Positions 15,792-24,376 are shown, numbered from the stretch's first letter. The stretch is 60,121 bases of DNA from an uncultured Bacilli bacterium (GCA_947581765.1 CANPVU010000006.1:1-60121); one strand, 5' to 3'. The notes: a model not told the origin generated them from the sequence alone. Numbers and translations are program-made.

Positions 15792-16805
15792 TTATTTCTT
15801 TTTTAAAGCTACCTCCTTATAAAAGCCTGTTACCCCAGTTTTATCTCCTACTTGATATGGATAAGCACTACCTTTATAAATTTTTAGTATTTTTCTAGTA
15901 GAACCTATTGCTTTAGATGTAATTCCCTTACCATTTGCTTGAGAATTACCACTTGCTATTATAGTTACGCTATCTCCTACTTTTAATTCTACCGATTTAC
16001 TAGAAGAAATACTAGGTGCTAACTTAATACTTGCCTCATCCATCCATCCTAAATCACCAGTTGTATTATATGGATGTTTTGCTCCTTTAGAATATCTTGT
16101 TATTTTTGTAGTTTTATTAGTTACATTATTAATAGATGTATTTGAATTAGAACTACTATATAATGCACCATTAATAATTACCAAGTCTCCTATTTTAAAT
16201 TTCTGAGTACTTTCTACAGGTTTGTTATTTTTTACTTCTACAGGTATTTCTTTAAATGTTAAACCACCAGAATTTTTTATTTTAGTAAAAGATTTATCAA
16301 CATAAAAAGCATCTTCAGGTTTAATTGCATTATTACTAATTACCCATGCATTTTTACTATTTTTTAACCATCCTTTACTTTTAAGTTCACTATATTTACA
16401 ATTTGCAACTTCAATATGAAAGTGATATCCAGTTGCATTTCCATCTTTTCCTTCTAAAAACATAGGATCACTTTGCTTAAATGATTGACCTACTTTAATT
16501 TGTTTTAAAGTATCATCATTAGGATGTACAACCATTATTGTTACATACGATTCTGTACCATTTGCTAGTTTAACTTTTTCTTTACTTTCCATCCATACTG
16601 TATTAGTTCCACGATTACCAACACCATAAATTCTTTTTATTAACAAATCACATGGTGCATAAAAATAATCACGTGCACTTGAACCACAAGTTTCATCTAT
16701 AGGATATGATTTTGGATCACCTGTTGATGAAATTAGATGTGAAAAACCTCCCTTATAAGATTGACTTATTCCCATTACCTTTGTTGGATATTTTAAATAT
16801 TGCAT
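15792..16805 (-). CDS. M23-type peptidoglycan endopeptidase with two SH3-like domains (lysin-like)
   Basis: 337 residues without a signal peptide. The N-terminal 165 residues resemble an M23 (LytM) domain: FSHLISSTGDPKSYPIDE as the first metal site region and YHFHIEV with the HxH metal site. The C-terminus holds two SH3-like repeats (about 200-265 and 275-335), each opening with KxGDxVxIxxxxxSxxxxx and closing with TRYSKGAKHPY or KIYKGSAYPY, as in phage and clostridial cell-wall amidases. Absence of a secretion signal and this domain order suggest a domesticated endolysin or a holin-dependent lysin; no other phage genes adjoin. Ribosome site TAGGGAG. A 7-base hairpin lies in the leader around 16828-16852. 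Confidence 0.75.
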   Translation of the reverse strand: MQYLKYPTKVMGISQSYKGGFSHLISSTGDPKSYPIDETCGSSARDYFYAPCDLLIKRIYGVGNRGTNTVWMESKEKVKLANGTESYVTIMVVHPNDDTLKQIKVGQSFKQSDPMFLEGKDGNATGYHFHIEVANCKYSELKSKGWLKNSKNAWVISNNAIKPEDAFYVDKSFTKIKNSGGLTFKEIPVEVKNNKPVESTQKFKIGDLVIINGALYSSSNSNTSINNVTNKTTKITRYSKGAKHPYNTTGDLGWMDEASIKLAPSISSSKSVELKVGDSVTIIASGNSQANGKGITSKAIGSTRKILKIYKGSAYPYQVGDKTGVTGFYKEVALKKK

Positions 16806-17063
16806 ATGTCTACACTCCCTACTAGATTAGTTTTTATATGCTACTAATCTATCAAAATAATATCATAAATTTACTAAAAAATATTCAACTTTATTAATTA
16901 ATAAATGACTATAGTGTAAACATAAATATTTTTTTTAACAAATATCTTACTTTTTTTATGTAATCTTTTGGTTGTAATATACTTGATAATTTATCTATAC
17001 TATAATAGTTATTTTAGAAATAATAATTTGCTAAATATATTTTATTACATTATATATTTAATA

Positions 17064-18377
17064 CTAAGGTTCTATTCTATTTGGTCCTCTAAATATGAAC
17101 ATAGTTTCTTTTAATGATTCAGTTTCAAGAAGTAACATTGTTATTCTATCTACTCCTAAAGCAAATCCTCCATGTGGTGGACATCCATATTTAAAAAATT
17201 CAAGATAAAATTTTACATCATTAGATAATCCTTTTTCTTTAGCTTGATTACATAATATTTCATATCTATGTTCTCTAAGTGCTAAAGTAGTAATTTCACA
17301 ACCTTTCCAAATAAGGTCAGCTCCTTGTGGAACACCATTTTCTCTCTTATGATAAAATGCTCTTTTTTTAGCACTAAAATCTGTAATAAATACAAACTCA
17401 TGTCCATATTGTTCTTTTATATATTTGTATGCTAATTTTTCAGATTCAGAATTCATATCTCCTACATCTTCATAATTCATTTTAAAATTATATTCTTTTT
17501 CTAATATTTTATACAATTCTTCTAATTTAATTCTTGGAAATGGTTTTGTAGGTATTACTACATCTACATTAAATAAATTTTTAATCTCATTACCATATTT
17601 CTCTTTTATTTTAGTTAATGAATATATAAATAAATTTTCTTCAAAATCCATAAGTTCTTCTAAAGATTCAATATAACTCATTTCAATATCAAATGATGTA
17701 AATTCAGTAGCATGCCTATAAGAATTAGAGTTTTCAGCTCTAAATGCGGGTGCTACCTCAAATACTTTTTCTAATCCTCCACACATTGCCATTTGTTTAT
17801 AAAATTGTGGACTTTGAGCTAAATAAGCTTTTCTATTAAAATAGTTTAATTCAAAAACTTCAGAACCTGATTCACTTGCAGCACTAATGATTTTTGGTGT
17901 ATGGATTTCAATAAAATCATTATTAATAACATACTCTCTCATCGAATTTATTAAGCAAGTCTGGACTTTAAACATAAGTAAATTTTTTTCATTTCTTAAA
18001 TCTAAAAATCTATAATTTAATCTTGTATCTATTGATGATGAAGACATATCTTTATAATTTAATGGTAATTCTAATGCACATTTACTAGTTACTATAATAT
18101 CATTTGGAATTAACTCCATTTTATTTAGCTTTACTTTTTCATTTTGATATAATGTTCCAATAACTTTTATAGTACTTTCACAAGTTAATTCTGATACAAT
18201 TTTATTTAACTTTTTATTAGTATCATTTTTTTCTATAGTAACTTGAACTTTACCAGTAGTATCTCTTATAACTATAAATTGTACATATTGTAAATCTCTA
18301 ATACTATCAACAAAACCTTCAATAATAATTTCTTTTCCAATATGTTCATTTAAATCTTTAAAATATATTTTATTCAT
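17064..18377 (-). CDS. aspS: Aspartyl-tRNA synthetase, archaeal/eukaryotic type (possibly non-discriminating)
   Basis: Class IIb synthetase of about 437 residues. An N-terminal OB-fold anticodon domain (1-100; EIIIEGFVDSIRDLQYVQFI) precedes the catalytic domain. Class II motif 2 is FRAENSNSYRHATEFTSFD and motif 3 is GFALGVDRITMLLL; the end FRGPNRIEP is archaeal/AspRS2-like. The large insertion (GAD) domain of standard bacterial AspRS is missing. Such enzymes in Firmicutes often also charge tRNA-Asn, with GatCAB converting the product; that is inference here. A closely related AsnRS is the main alternative, but the T-box specifier reads GAC (Asp). ATG at 18377 has a GGAGG site. Confidence 0.8.
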   Translation of the reverse strand: MNKIYFKDLNEHIGKEIIIEGFVDSIRDLQYVQFIVIRDTTGKVQVTIEKNDTNKKLNKIVSELTCESTIKVIGTLYQNEKVKLNKMELIPNDIIVTSKCALELPLNYKDMSSSSIDTRLNYRFLDLRNEKNLLMFKVQTCLINSMREYVINNDFIEIHTPKIISAASESGSEVFELNYFNRKAYLAQSPQFYKQMAMCGGLEKVFEVAPAFRAENSNSYRHATEFTSFDIEMSYIESLEELMDFEENLFIYSLTKIKEKYGNEIKNLFNVDVVIPTKPFPRIKLEELYKILEKEYNFKMNYEDVGDMNSESEKLAYKYIKEQYGHEFVFITDFSAKKRAFYHKRENGVPQGADLIWKGCEITTLALREHRYEILCNQAKEKGLSNDVKFYLEFFKYGCPPHGGFALGVDRITMLLLETESLKETMFIFRGPNRIEP

Positions 18378-18399
18378 AAGTATCCTCCATTCATATATA

Positions 18400-18645
18400 A
18401 TAAAAACAGTTATATCATCCACAAGGGACGAATAACTGTTGAATCCGCGGTACCACCCAATTTATTATATATAAAAATATAATCACTTTAGTAATATAAC
18501 GTTTTACATACGACTTATTCTAATACTATTTCAAATAAGTAGCTCATAAGTGTCTTTCATCTTTAGTCTATACTATCTTTCACCAAATGATAGCTCTCTA
18601 AAATAAACTATAAGATTACTCCTCTTAATCATCGCTGATAAATAG
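18400..18645 (-). promoter_or_regulatory. T-box riboswitch with apparent GAC (Asp) specifier
   Basis: Read on the minus strand: Stem I begins with GCGATGATTAAGAGGAGTA (AG-bulge/K-turn region), then GAGAGC...GGTGAAAG typical of the distal Stem I, and a specifier loop with GAAAGACACTT, where GAC is the likely codon. The T-box sequence GGGTGGTACCGCGG lies at about 18444-18458. Antiterminator overlaps a terminator hairpin with arms AACAGTTAT and ATAACTGTT (18400-18440) followed by TTTATT. Uncharged tRNA binding would stabilise the antiterminator and allow transcription of the downstream synthetase. Confidence 0.92.
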
Positions 18646-18674
18646 ATTATATTATAAATTCATATCAAATGCAA
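18646..18674 (-). promoter_or_regulatory. Promoter of the T-box/aspS unit
   Basis: Minus-strand TTGCAT (18669-18674), 17-base spacer, TATAAT (18646-18651), placed directly ahead of Stem I. Confidence 0.8.
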
Positions 18675-18681
18675 GTTAACC

Positions 18682-18714
18682 AAAATAAAACTTGAACAAT
18701 AATAGTCCAAGTTT
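18682..18714 (-). terminator. Terminator after the HAD hydrolase gene
   Basis: Arms AAACTTGAAC and GTCCAAGTTT around a seven-base loop; minus-strand U-tract TTTTATTTTG. The hairpin closely resembles the one at 19532. Confidence 0.8.
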
Positions 18715-18728
18715 AAAATTAAATCTTT

Positions 18729-19364
18729 TTATAGCTTTTTTATTTTTTCTTTATTCTCTATTATCATTTGTAGTAAATCCCTCATACTATGATTTTTATC
18801 TATTATATAGCTATCTATACCAGCATTTTCAGCACCAATTTTATCACTTTTAATACTATCTCCTATCATAATGCAGTCTTCTTTATTTGTTGTTCCAATA
18901 GCTAATTTGAAAGATTCTAAATCAGGTTTCATAGCAACATCACCAGCAATAACATAATCTATATAATCATATATACCAGCTCTTTTTAATCTTGGAATTT
19001 GAGTTTTGCTAAACCAACTAGTAAGAATTACTATTTCTTTATTATGTTCCTTTAAATATTCTAATAAATCTATAACACCATCAGGAACTTCATCTATTAT
19101 ATTTACACTGTTATGAATCATCCATCCATTTATAACCTCTTCACTTACATCAAATCCATAATCTTTGAAAAAATTACTCAATGTTTTTAAATCATATCTT
19201 GGAAATTCTAATTCATATTTATTTAATATAGATTGTTTTTGTTTAAAAAACTCTTGTTGCTGTTCTAATGATATATACTTTTTAAAATAATCATCTTCTT
19301 TAGACCAGTCTGGAATTAGTAATGTATAATCTAAATCAAATATATATTTTTTGTAATTTTTCAT
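18729..19364 (-). CDS. HAD superfamily hydrolase (HAD-IA, phosphoglycolate phosphatase-like)
   Basis: About 211 residues. Motif I is YIFDLDYTLL with the two catalytic aspartates (about residues 8 and 10), motif II is VILTSW, the conserved lysine is in AGDVAMKPD, and motif IV is CIMIGDSIKSDKIGAENAG. A helical cap lies between motifs I and II. Substrates of such small soluble phosphatases (phosphoglycolate, sugar phosphates, nucleotides) cannot be predicted. ATG at 19364 has a TGAGGG site; the upstream in-frame ATG at 19376 would overlap that site. Confidence 0.85.
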   Translation of the reverse strand: MKNYKKYIFDLDYTLLIPDWSKEDDYFKKYISLEQQQEFFKQKQSILNKYELEFPRYDLKTLSNFFKDYGFDVSEEVINGWMIHNSVNIIDEVPDGVIDLLEYLKEHNKEIVILTSWFSKTQIPRLKRAGIYDYIDYVIAGDVAMKPDLESFKLAIGTTNKEDCIMIGDSIKSDKIGAENAGIDSYIIDKNHSMRDLLQMIIENKEKIKKL

Positions 19365-19388
19365 AGAAACCCTCATTTCTATCTAACT

Positions 19389-19417
19389 ATTATATATAGA
19401 ATTTATTATTAATACAA
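19389..19417 (-). promoter_or_regulatory. Promoter of the HAD hydrolase gene
   Basis: Minus-strand TTGTAT (19412-19417), 17-base spacer, TATAAT (19389-19394). The rest of the 150-base region upstream shows no further structure. Confidence 0.65.
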
Positions 19418-19531
19418 TATTTTATATTTAATAGAATTAAATATCTTTTTTCTAATTCAAGTATGTTTTCTAAATTGACATATATATCAGTTAAAATCTA
19501 CAAAAAATATAGCATAAATTAAAACATTTTA

Positions 19532-19558
19532 AAACTCGAACTACAAAAGTCCGAGTTT
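19532..19558 (-). terminator. Terminator after tRNA-Ala
   Basis: Ten-base arms AAACTCGAAC and GTCCGAGTTT with a seven-base loop, ending in TTTTAAAAT on the minus strand, just downstream of the tRNA. Confidence 0.75.
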
Positions 19559-19568
19559 ACTATCAATC

Positions 19569-19645
19569 TGGTGGAGGATATGGGATTCGAACCCGTGACC
19601 CCTTGCGTGCAAGGCAAGTGCTCTAGCCAGCTGAGCTAATCCCCC
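19569..19645 (-). tRNA. tRNA-Ala (anticodon TGC)
   Basis: Cloverleaf with acceptor GGGGGAT/ATCCTCC, D-arm GCTC..GAGC, anticodon loop CTTGCAC and T-loop TTCGAAT; CCA is encoded. The T-stem has one C-A mismatch (second pair). It follows the protease gene's upstream neighbours on the minus strand and has its own terminator. Confidence 0.93.
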
Positions 19646-19681
19646 ATGGGTAACAAATTAATATTACCACTTGATTATAGC

Positions 19682-20749
19682 CTATATGTTGTGTTTTGTC
19701 AATAGTATTTTCTGTTTTTTTCGTATTTCTTCTTCATATGGTATATACATTGAAATAATATATTCTAATATTTTATCTATTATAGATGGCTTTAATTTAT
19801 ATATACCAAATAAATAACCAGATATTATATTATTTACATTATTCTGTTTACTACTTAAATATATATCAAGTGCTACTACAAAGGAAATAATAACTCCAAT
19901 ATATCTTTGTGAATAACCACTATCTAGTAAATTATATATATTTTCTAAATCATATTTATCATAATATATAGAATAATTTTCATATAAATTATAATAAAAT
20001 GAAGAATTAGTAATCATCTTTTTTACAAATTCAGCTTCTTTATTTATAGTATTAATCATATCAATATATTTATCAATATTTCTCATTCTGAGTAATGCTG
20101 CCTCAGACTTATTAGAGTCTGTATTAGATAAATAATCTATCATAAAAAATTCATATAATATAGATGGTAATTCTTGGTATAAAGCTATACCATTATTATA
20201 TCCTTTCATATGCATTTCTATATGTTTACTTTCATGTATTATAGTAGCACAATCTTCTAAATAGTTATGTCCATTAATTAGCATATAATATTCATTATTA
20301 GATATTATATAACTTCTACCTATAAAATTTAGTTTAGGGTTATATGTTGTAATATTTATACAATGATCAGTTTTTATTATTTTATTAAAGTAACTTAAAT
20401 CATCTCTACTATTTTTTTTATAAAAATCATTACACATTCTAAATATAGTTCTTGGTGTTTTTTTATCTGTAAAAGTTATTTTAAAATCCATATCTATATC
20501 TTTAAGTTTAGAGGCCATATATGATATTAATTTAAAAAAGTTATTATTAAAATATGATATATCAAAAGAGTTTAATTTACTAAAGAAATCATTTTTACTT
20601 ATCCTAGCTTTTTGTTCTGTTTTAAGTGTACTCATATCACTTAACATATTTGCATAAACAATTCTTTTACGTAAGTTTTCCTCATCATTTGATAATTTTG
20701 CATTTTCAAGATTTAATTTAATGTCATTAATAGACCAACTTGATATCAT
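19682..20749 (-). CDS. Putative gluzincin-type metalloprotease (M3-like)
   Basis: About 355 residues, no signal peptide. A zinc site TIIHESKHIEMHMKGYN gives HExxH at about residues 172-176, with a glutamate 17 residues on (YQELPS), the layout of gluzincin peptidases; the surrounding all-helical sequence and the strand NEYYMLINGHNYLED before it recall oligoendopeptidase F-like (M3) proteins, but the protein is much shorter than those (about 560). ATG at 20749 is taken since GGTGGCGG precedes it; a GTG at 20776 is a weaker alternative. Cytosolic peptide degradation is the likely role. It is downstream of cwlJ on the same strand. Confidence 0.65.
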   Translation of the reverse strand: MISSWSINDIKLNLENAKLSNDEENLRKRIVYANMLSDMSTLKTEQKARISKNDFFSKLNSFDISYFNNNFFKLISYMASKLKDIDMDFKITFTDKKTPRTIFRMCNDFYKKNSRDDLSYFNKIIKTDHCINITTYNPKLNFIGRSYIISNNEYYMLINGHNYLEDCATIIHESKHIEMHMKGYNNGIALYQELPSILYEFFMIDYLSNTDSNKSEAALLRMRNIDKYIDMINTINKEAEFVKKMITNSSFYYNLYENYSIYYDKYDLENIYNLLDSGYSQRYIGVIISFVVALDIYLSSKQNNVNNIISGYLFGIYKLKPSIIDKILEYIISMYIPYEEEIRKKQKILLTKHNI

Positions 20750-20796
20750 ATCCGCCACCAAGTCGTATTCTATCACTGAAATATTTTGAAGTCAAT

Positions 20797-21216
20797 TTAT
20801 CTTACTTGAGGACATACACCAATATCTGGTTGATAAAAACAGTGTTTTTTATATTTTCCTGCAAGTGACTGATCATACCAATTTTGTCTACAATTTCCAC
20901 TAGTTGCATAAAACCATAATGAGTTAGTAGCAGGATAATAATATTCACCCTTTAATACTCTATCAGCAAGATTTCTTTCCTTAGATGTAGGATTACCATT
21001 AAAAAGTGAACTATTAGATCCACTAAATCCACCAGGTGATTGGTATATAGCTTTAGTTAATGTGTTTATATCTTTAAATGTAAGACAGTCTGCTAAAACT
21101 CTATTTACAACTACATCACCTACCATTAGCATACCAAGTCCACCTTCACCTAATGCTTCTGCACGCATTAGTCTTGCAAGTAAATCCCTTTCATTATTTG
21201 TATACTTAATAATCAA
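20797..21216 (-). CDS. cwlJ: Spore cortex-lytic hydrolase of the CwlJ/SleB family
   Basis: 139 residues forming one Hydrolase_2 (SleB-like) domain. RLMRAEALGEGGLGMLMVG contains the catalytic glutamate, followed by VVVNRVLADCLTFKDI, YQSPGGFSGSNSS, and the ending NSLWFYATSGNCRQNW and YKKHCFYQPD, all matching CwlJ. CwlJ digests spore cortex during germination in response to calcium dipicolinate. As in CwlJ there is no signal peptide or binding domain. TTG start with GGGTGAT site. An upstream CATATAATA matches mother-cell sigma -10 elements but no -35 is convincing. It supports endospore formation together with CotY/Z. Confidence 0.9.
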   Translation of the reverse strand: MIIKYTNNERDLLARLMRAEALGEGGLGMLMVGDVVVNRVLADCLTFKDINTLTKAIYQSPGGFSGSNSSLFNGNPTSKERNLADRVLKGEYYYPATNSLWFYATSGNCRQNWYDQSLAGKYKKHCFYQPDIGVCPQVR

Positions 21217-21246
21217 ACTATCACCCAGTATATTATATGTTTAATA

Positions 21247-21275
21247 TTGTATTATTTGAATAAATGTGATATAAT
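21247..21275 (+). promoter_or_regulatory. Promoter of tRNA-Trp
   Basis: TTGTAT (21247-21252), 17-base spacer, TATAAT (21270-21275) with TGA ahead of the -10; the tRNA begins about 18 bases on. Confidence 0.75.
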
Positions 21276-21293
21276 TTTACTTGTTAATGACAC

Positions 21294-21367
21294 AGGGGTA
21301 TAGTTCAATGGTAGAATAACGGTCTCCAAAACCGCTGATGTGGGTTCAACTCCTGCTACCCCTGCCA
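21294..21367 (+). tRNA. tRNA-Trp (anticodon CCA)
   Basis: Acceptor AGGGGTA/TACCCCT, anticodon loop CTCCAAA, discriminator G, encoded CCA. The T-loop reads TTCAACT. Anticodon CCA reads only TGG, consistent with TGA being stop. Confidence 0.95.
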
Positions 21368-21431
21368 TTTTATTTTTTTATCAATATTATCGTGTTACGA
21401 TTATTAAGGTTCTAAACCTTTAAATACATAT

Positions 21432-21461
21432 AGAATTGATAGAGATATCAGTTCTTTTTTT
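21432..21461 (+). terminator. Terminator downstream of tRNA-Trp
   Basis: Ten-base arms AGAATTGATA and TATCAGTTCT with a GAGA loop, then seven T. It lies 65 bases after the tRNA; the remaining bases to 21611 hold no gene. Confidence 0.8.
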
Positions 21462-21611
21462 ACAATACATATTCATCCTTATTATATATTAGAGATTATA
21501 AAAAATTTATTGATGTATACTAATTTGAATTACATCATTGACAATCAGTTTTATTTCTTTATAATATTAAATAGATTAATAATCAATATTATTGATTACT
21601 AGGAATATAAT

Positions 21612-22069
21612 ATGAATAATTTAGATAGATTTATAACAGCTCAAAAAAAAGATTATGATAAAGCTCTTAAAGAAATTCAAAATGAAAAAAAACTTACTCA
21701 TTGGTCATGGTATATATTTCCACAACTTAAAGGTTTGGGTTCAAGTTCTATGGTTGAATATTATGGAGTTGAAGGTCTTACAGAAGCTATATTATATTTG
21801 AATAATGAATATTTTAAAAATAATTTAATTCAAATATCTCAAGAACTGTTAAATTTAAATACTAATAATACAACAGAAGTATTAGGTTATCCAGATGATT
21901 TAAAAGTAAGATTTTTTATGACATTATTTTATTGTGCTAATCCACAGATAACTGTTTTTGAAGAAGTAATAAAAAATTTTATAATGGTGAATTTGATGAT
22001 ACAACAATCCTATTGTTAAATAGAGCAAATGACAAAAAACAATTATATATTAATCATTCTTCTAATTAA
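21612..22069 (+). pseudogene. DUF1810 family gene with a -1 frameshift at an A-run
   Basis: The first frame (21612-22019) encodes a DUF1810 protein: LDRFITAQKKDYDKALKEI, LTHWSWYIFPQLKGLG and VEYYGVEGLTEAI are typical, up to MTLFYCANPQITVFEEVI. After the six-A run at about 21971 the family sequence continues in the -1 frame (FYNGEFDDTTILLLNRAND) to a stop at 22067-22069. One extra A would restore a 152-residue protein of normal length. This may be a recent inactivation, a sequencing error in a homopolymer, or transcriptional slippage. The ribosome site is weak (AGGAATATA). Function of DUF1810 is unknown. A P-loop kinase gene follows by 18 bases. Confidence 0.8.
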
Positions 22070-22087
22070 TTGAAAGGAAGTAATTAG

Positions 22088-22606
22088 ATGGGAAAAATAG
22101 TAATCTGCGGTTTAAATGGTAGTGGTAAATCTACATTAGGAAGAAAGCTAGCAGATATTATAAACTATAAACACATAGATATTGAAGATTATTATTTTGT
22201 TGATAATAATGATTATAAATATGAAAGTTCAATATCAAAAGATGAAGTAGTAAAAAATATAGAAAAAGATTTTAATAAATATAACAATATTATCTTTACG
22301 GCATGTAAAGGTGATTATGGAAATTTAAATGATATGTATGATTTTGCTATACTTATTAGATTAGATAAAGAAACAAGATTAAAAAGAGTAAAAGAAAGAT
22401 CGTATAAACAATTTAAAGACAGAATTCTTGAAAATGGTGATTTATATGAGAAAGAGAATAGTTTCTTTAATAAAATATCTAAAAGAAATGAATCTGAAAT
22501 AATAGAATGGTTTGAAAATTTAAAGTGTAATAAAATAGTATTGGATGGATTAAAATCAACTGAAGAAAATATAAAAATTATACTATCAGAACTAAACATT
22601 TCTTAG
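22088..22606 (+). CDS. Small P-loop kinase (adenylate/shikimate kinase-like)
   Basis: 172 residues. Walker A is CGLNGSGKSTLGRKLA (about 7-22), followed by a strand ending HIDIEDYYF where kinases of the cytidylate/shikimate group place substrate-binding acids, a strand IIFTACKGD, and LIRLDKETRLKRVKERS as the lid region. It is a nucleoside- or small-molecule-kinase-like protein of unknown substrate. Ribosome site GAAAGGAAG. It follows the frameshifted DUF1810 gene and ends at a bidirectional terminator. Confidence 0.75.
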   Translation: MGKIVICGLNGSGKSTLGRKLADIINYKHIDIEDYYFVDNNDYKYESSISKDEVVKNIEKDFNKYNNIIFTACKGDYGNLNDMYDFAILIRLDKETRLKRVKERSYKQFKDRILENGDLYEKENSFFNKISKRNESEIIEWFENLKCNKIVLDGLKSTEENIKIILSELNIS

Positions 22607-22618
22607 TTACAAATTAAA

Positions 22619-22645
22619 AACTGAGCAAATATTATTTACTCAGTT
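22619..22645. terminator. Bidirectional terminator between kinase and ABC-F genes
   Basis: Arms AACTGAG and CTCAGTT with a 13-base loop; GTTTTTATA follows rightward and TTTTAATTTG leftward. It overlaps the 3' end of the ABC-F frame. Confidence 0.75.
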
Positions 22646-24256
22646 GTTTTTATATACCCTATTTATAGTTTCCTTATAATCATCATAATTACCAATATAT
22701 TCAACTAATTTATTATCTTCAATACTAACTATCTTAGTAGCAATCTTATTAATAAAACATCTATCATGTGATACAAAAAGTATTGTACCCTTATATTCAT
22801 TTAATGTATCCTCTAATATCTCTCTTGTTGTTATATCAATATGATTTGTAGGTTCATCTAATATTAAGAAATTAATATCCTTTTGCATTAAACAAAATAA
22901 TTTAAGTCTAACTTTTTCACCACCAGATAATTTAGATACCTTCTTACTAATAGTATTTTTTGTAAATAAGAATTTAAATAATGCACTTCTTAAATGTGAT
23001 TCTTCCCCTTTATAATTTTTTCTAGCAATTTCATATATTGTTTCATCTGAATCAAAAGTAATATTTTGTGAAATATAACCTATATTTATATTTGTACCTA
23101 TATTAATACTGTTATTATTATTTATTATTTCTTTTATTAAAGTACTTTTTCCACTACCGTTATGACCTAGTAAACATACATGTTCCTTATATTTTATCGT
23201 CATATTAGCATTCTCAAATATTATTCTATTATCAAACTTAATATTTAACTTATTTATTACTAATACATCATTTCCTGATCTATTACCTACATTAAATTCT
23301 AAAGGTATTATACTTTTTTCTTTTGGTTTACTTATTTTCTCCATTTTTTCTAATCTTTTCTCTATTGATTTAGCTCTTTTAAAAAATGCTTCATTATCTC
23401 CTAAAGTTCCAAATTCTCTTAATTTCTTTATACTTTCTTTCATTGCTTTTATCTTTTTTTGCTGATCTTTATAATCCTTAAAATCAAGCATTACTCTTTT
23501 TTCATTTTCTTCTAAAAAGTACGAATAATTTCCATAATATATATCTAAATGTCCATCTTCTAATAAAACTGTTTTATTAGATATTTTATCTAAAAAATAT
23601 CTATCATGTGATACTAATAATACTGTACCTTTATACTTTTTTAAATATTTTTCTAACCATTCTAAAGTTTGAATATCCAGGTGATTAGTTGGTTCATCTA
23701 AAAGTAATATATCTGGATTATTAATCATAAGTGTAGCAAAAGATACAACTCTTTTTTCTCCACCAGATAAGTTATTATAGTATGAATCTATTAAGTGTCC
23801 TATATTGAATCCATCTACTATTTTTCCAATTTTTTCATTTATTTCATATCCACCTAAATTCATAAATTTTTCTTGTAAATTAGTATATTTAACTATTATT
23901 TTTTCTAATTTTTTACCTTTTGTTTTTGTCATTTTTTCTTCGTAGTTTTTTAATTTATTTTCAATATCTATTATATTTTTTACACTACTATATAATATAT
24001 CTTTAACCTTATAATCTTCTTTTTCTATATTTATCATTTGATCTAAATAACCTATAGTAGCATTCTTTCTTATTGAAATTGCACCAGTATCAGGCTTTTC
24101 AATACCCATAATTAATTTTAAAATAGTTGTCTTTCCAGAACCATTAGGACCTATTAGTGAAACAATTTCTCCTTTACTGATTTCAAGTGATATATCCTTT
24201 AAAACATCTTTATATCCATAATTTACTGTTACTTTATTTAAACTAATATCTATCAT
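22640..24256 (-). CDS. ABC-F family ATPase, candidate ribosome protection protein
   Basis: 538 residues, two ATPase cassettes and no membrane helices. Cassette one: LIGPNGSGKTTILKL, LSGGEKRVVSFATL and ILLLDEPTNHLD. Cassette two: LLGHNGSGKSTLIKE, LSGGEKVRLKLF and FLILDEPTNHID. The inter-domain linker (about residues 250-320) is the usual charged helical hairpin that reaches into the ribosome. Antibiotic-resistance members (Vga, Lsa, Msr, VmlR) expel drugs from the peptidyl transferase centre. That role is favoured here because the gene sits behind a leader peptide and competing hairpins, a hallmark of inducible resistance ABC-Fs. ATG at 24256 with AAAGGAGAG; a longer frame reads back into the leader. 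Confidence 0.88.
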   Translation of the reverse strand: MIDISLNKVTVNYGYKDVLKDISLEISKGEIVSLIGPNGSGKTTILKLIMGIEKPDTGAISIRKNATIGYLDQMINIEKEDYKVKDILYSSVKNIIDIENKLKNYEEKMTKTKGKKLEKIIVKYTNLQEKFMNLGGYEINEKIGKIVDGFNIGHLIDSYYNNLSGGEKRVVSFATLMINNPDILLLDEPTNHLDIQTLEWLEKYLKKYKGTVLLVSHDRYFLDKISNKTVLLEDGHLDIYYGNYSYFLEENEKRVMLDFKDYKDQQKKIKAMKESIKKLREFGTLGDNEAFFKRAKSIEKRLEKMEKISKPKEKSIIPLEFNVGNRSGNDVLVINKLNIKFDNRIIFENANMTIKYKEHVCLLGHNGSGKSTLIKEIINNNNSINIGTNINIGYISQNITFDSDETIYEIARKNYKGEESHLRSALFKFLFTKNTISKKVSKLSGGEKVRLKLFCLMQKDINFLILDEPTNHIDITTREILEDTLNEYKGTILFVSHDRCFINKIATKIVSIEDNKLVEYIGNYDDYKETINRVYKNN

Positions 24257-24283
24257 AGTAATCTCTCCTTTAATTTTTACATT

Positions 24284-24376
24284 AAAAAACCACACGGAGC
24301 ATCCGTATGGCGGATGCAGGCATGACAAAAACTCACACCTGCTAATTACTATTTTTTATAGTTTATGCAGGTGTGA
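24284..24376 (-). promoter_or_regulatory. Attenuator leader of the ABC-F gene with competing hairpins
   Basis: On the minus strand four pairings compete. Arm 1 TCACACCTGC (24367-24376, the last codons of the leader ORF) pairs with arm 2 GCAGGTGTGA (24333-24342), followed by GTTTTTG. Arm 2 can instead pair over nine bases with CATGCCTGC (24316-24324). GCATCCG/CGGATGC (24299-24317) excludes a strong terminator CCATACGGA/TCCGTGTGG (24290-24310) that is followed by six T. This is the organisation of ribosome-mediated attenuation; which state is ON cannot be decided by eye. Confidence 0.8.

Noticed and set aside
15792-16805. Prophage fragment
   Set aside because: Only a single lysin-like gene; no structural, replication or integration genes or attachment repeats around it.
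16806-17063. 258-base gap downstream of aspS
   Set aside because: Searched for a small gene, RNA or terminator; only AT-rich sequence and a minor 7-base hairpin near 16828-16852 were seen.
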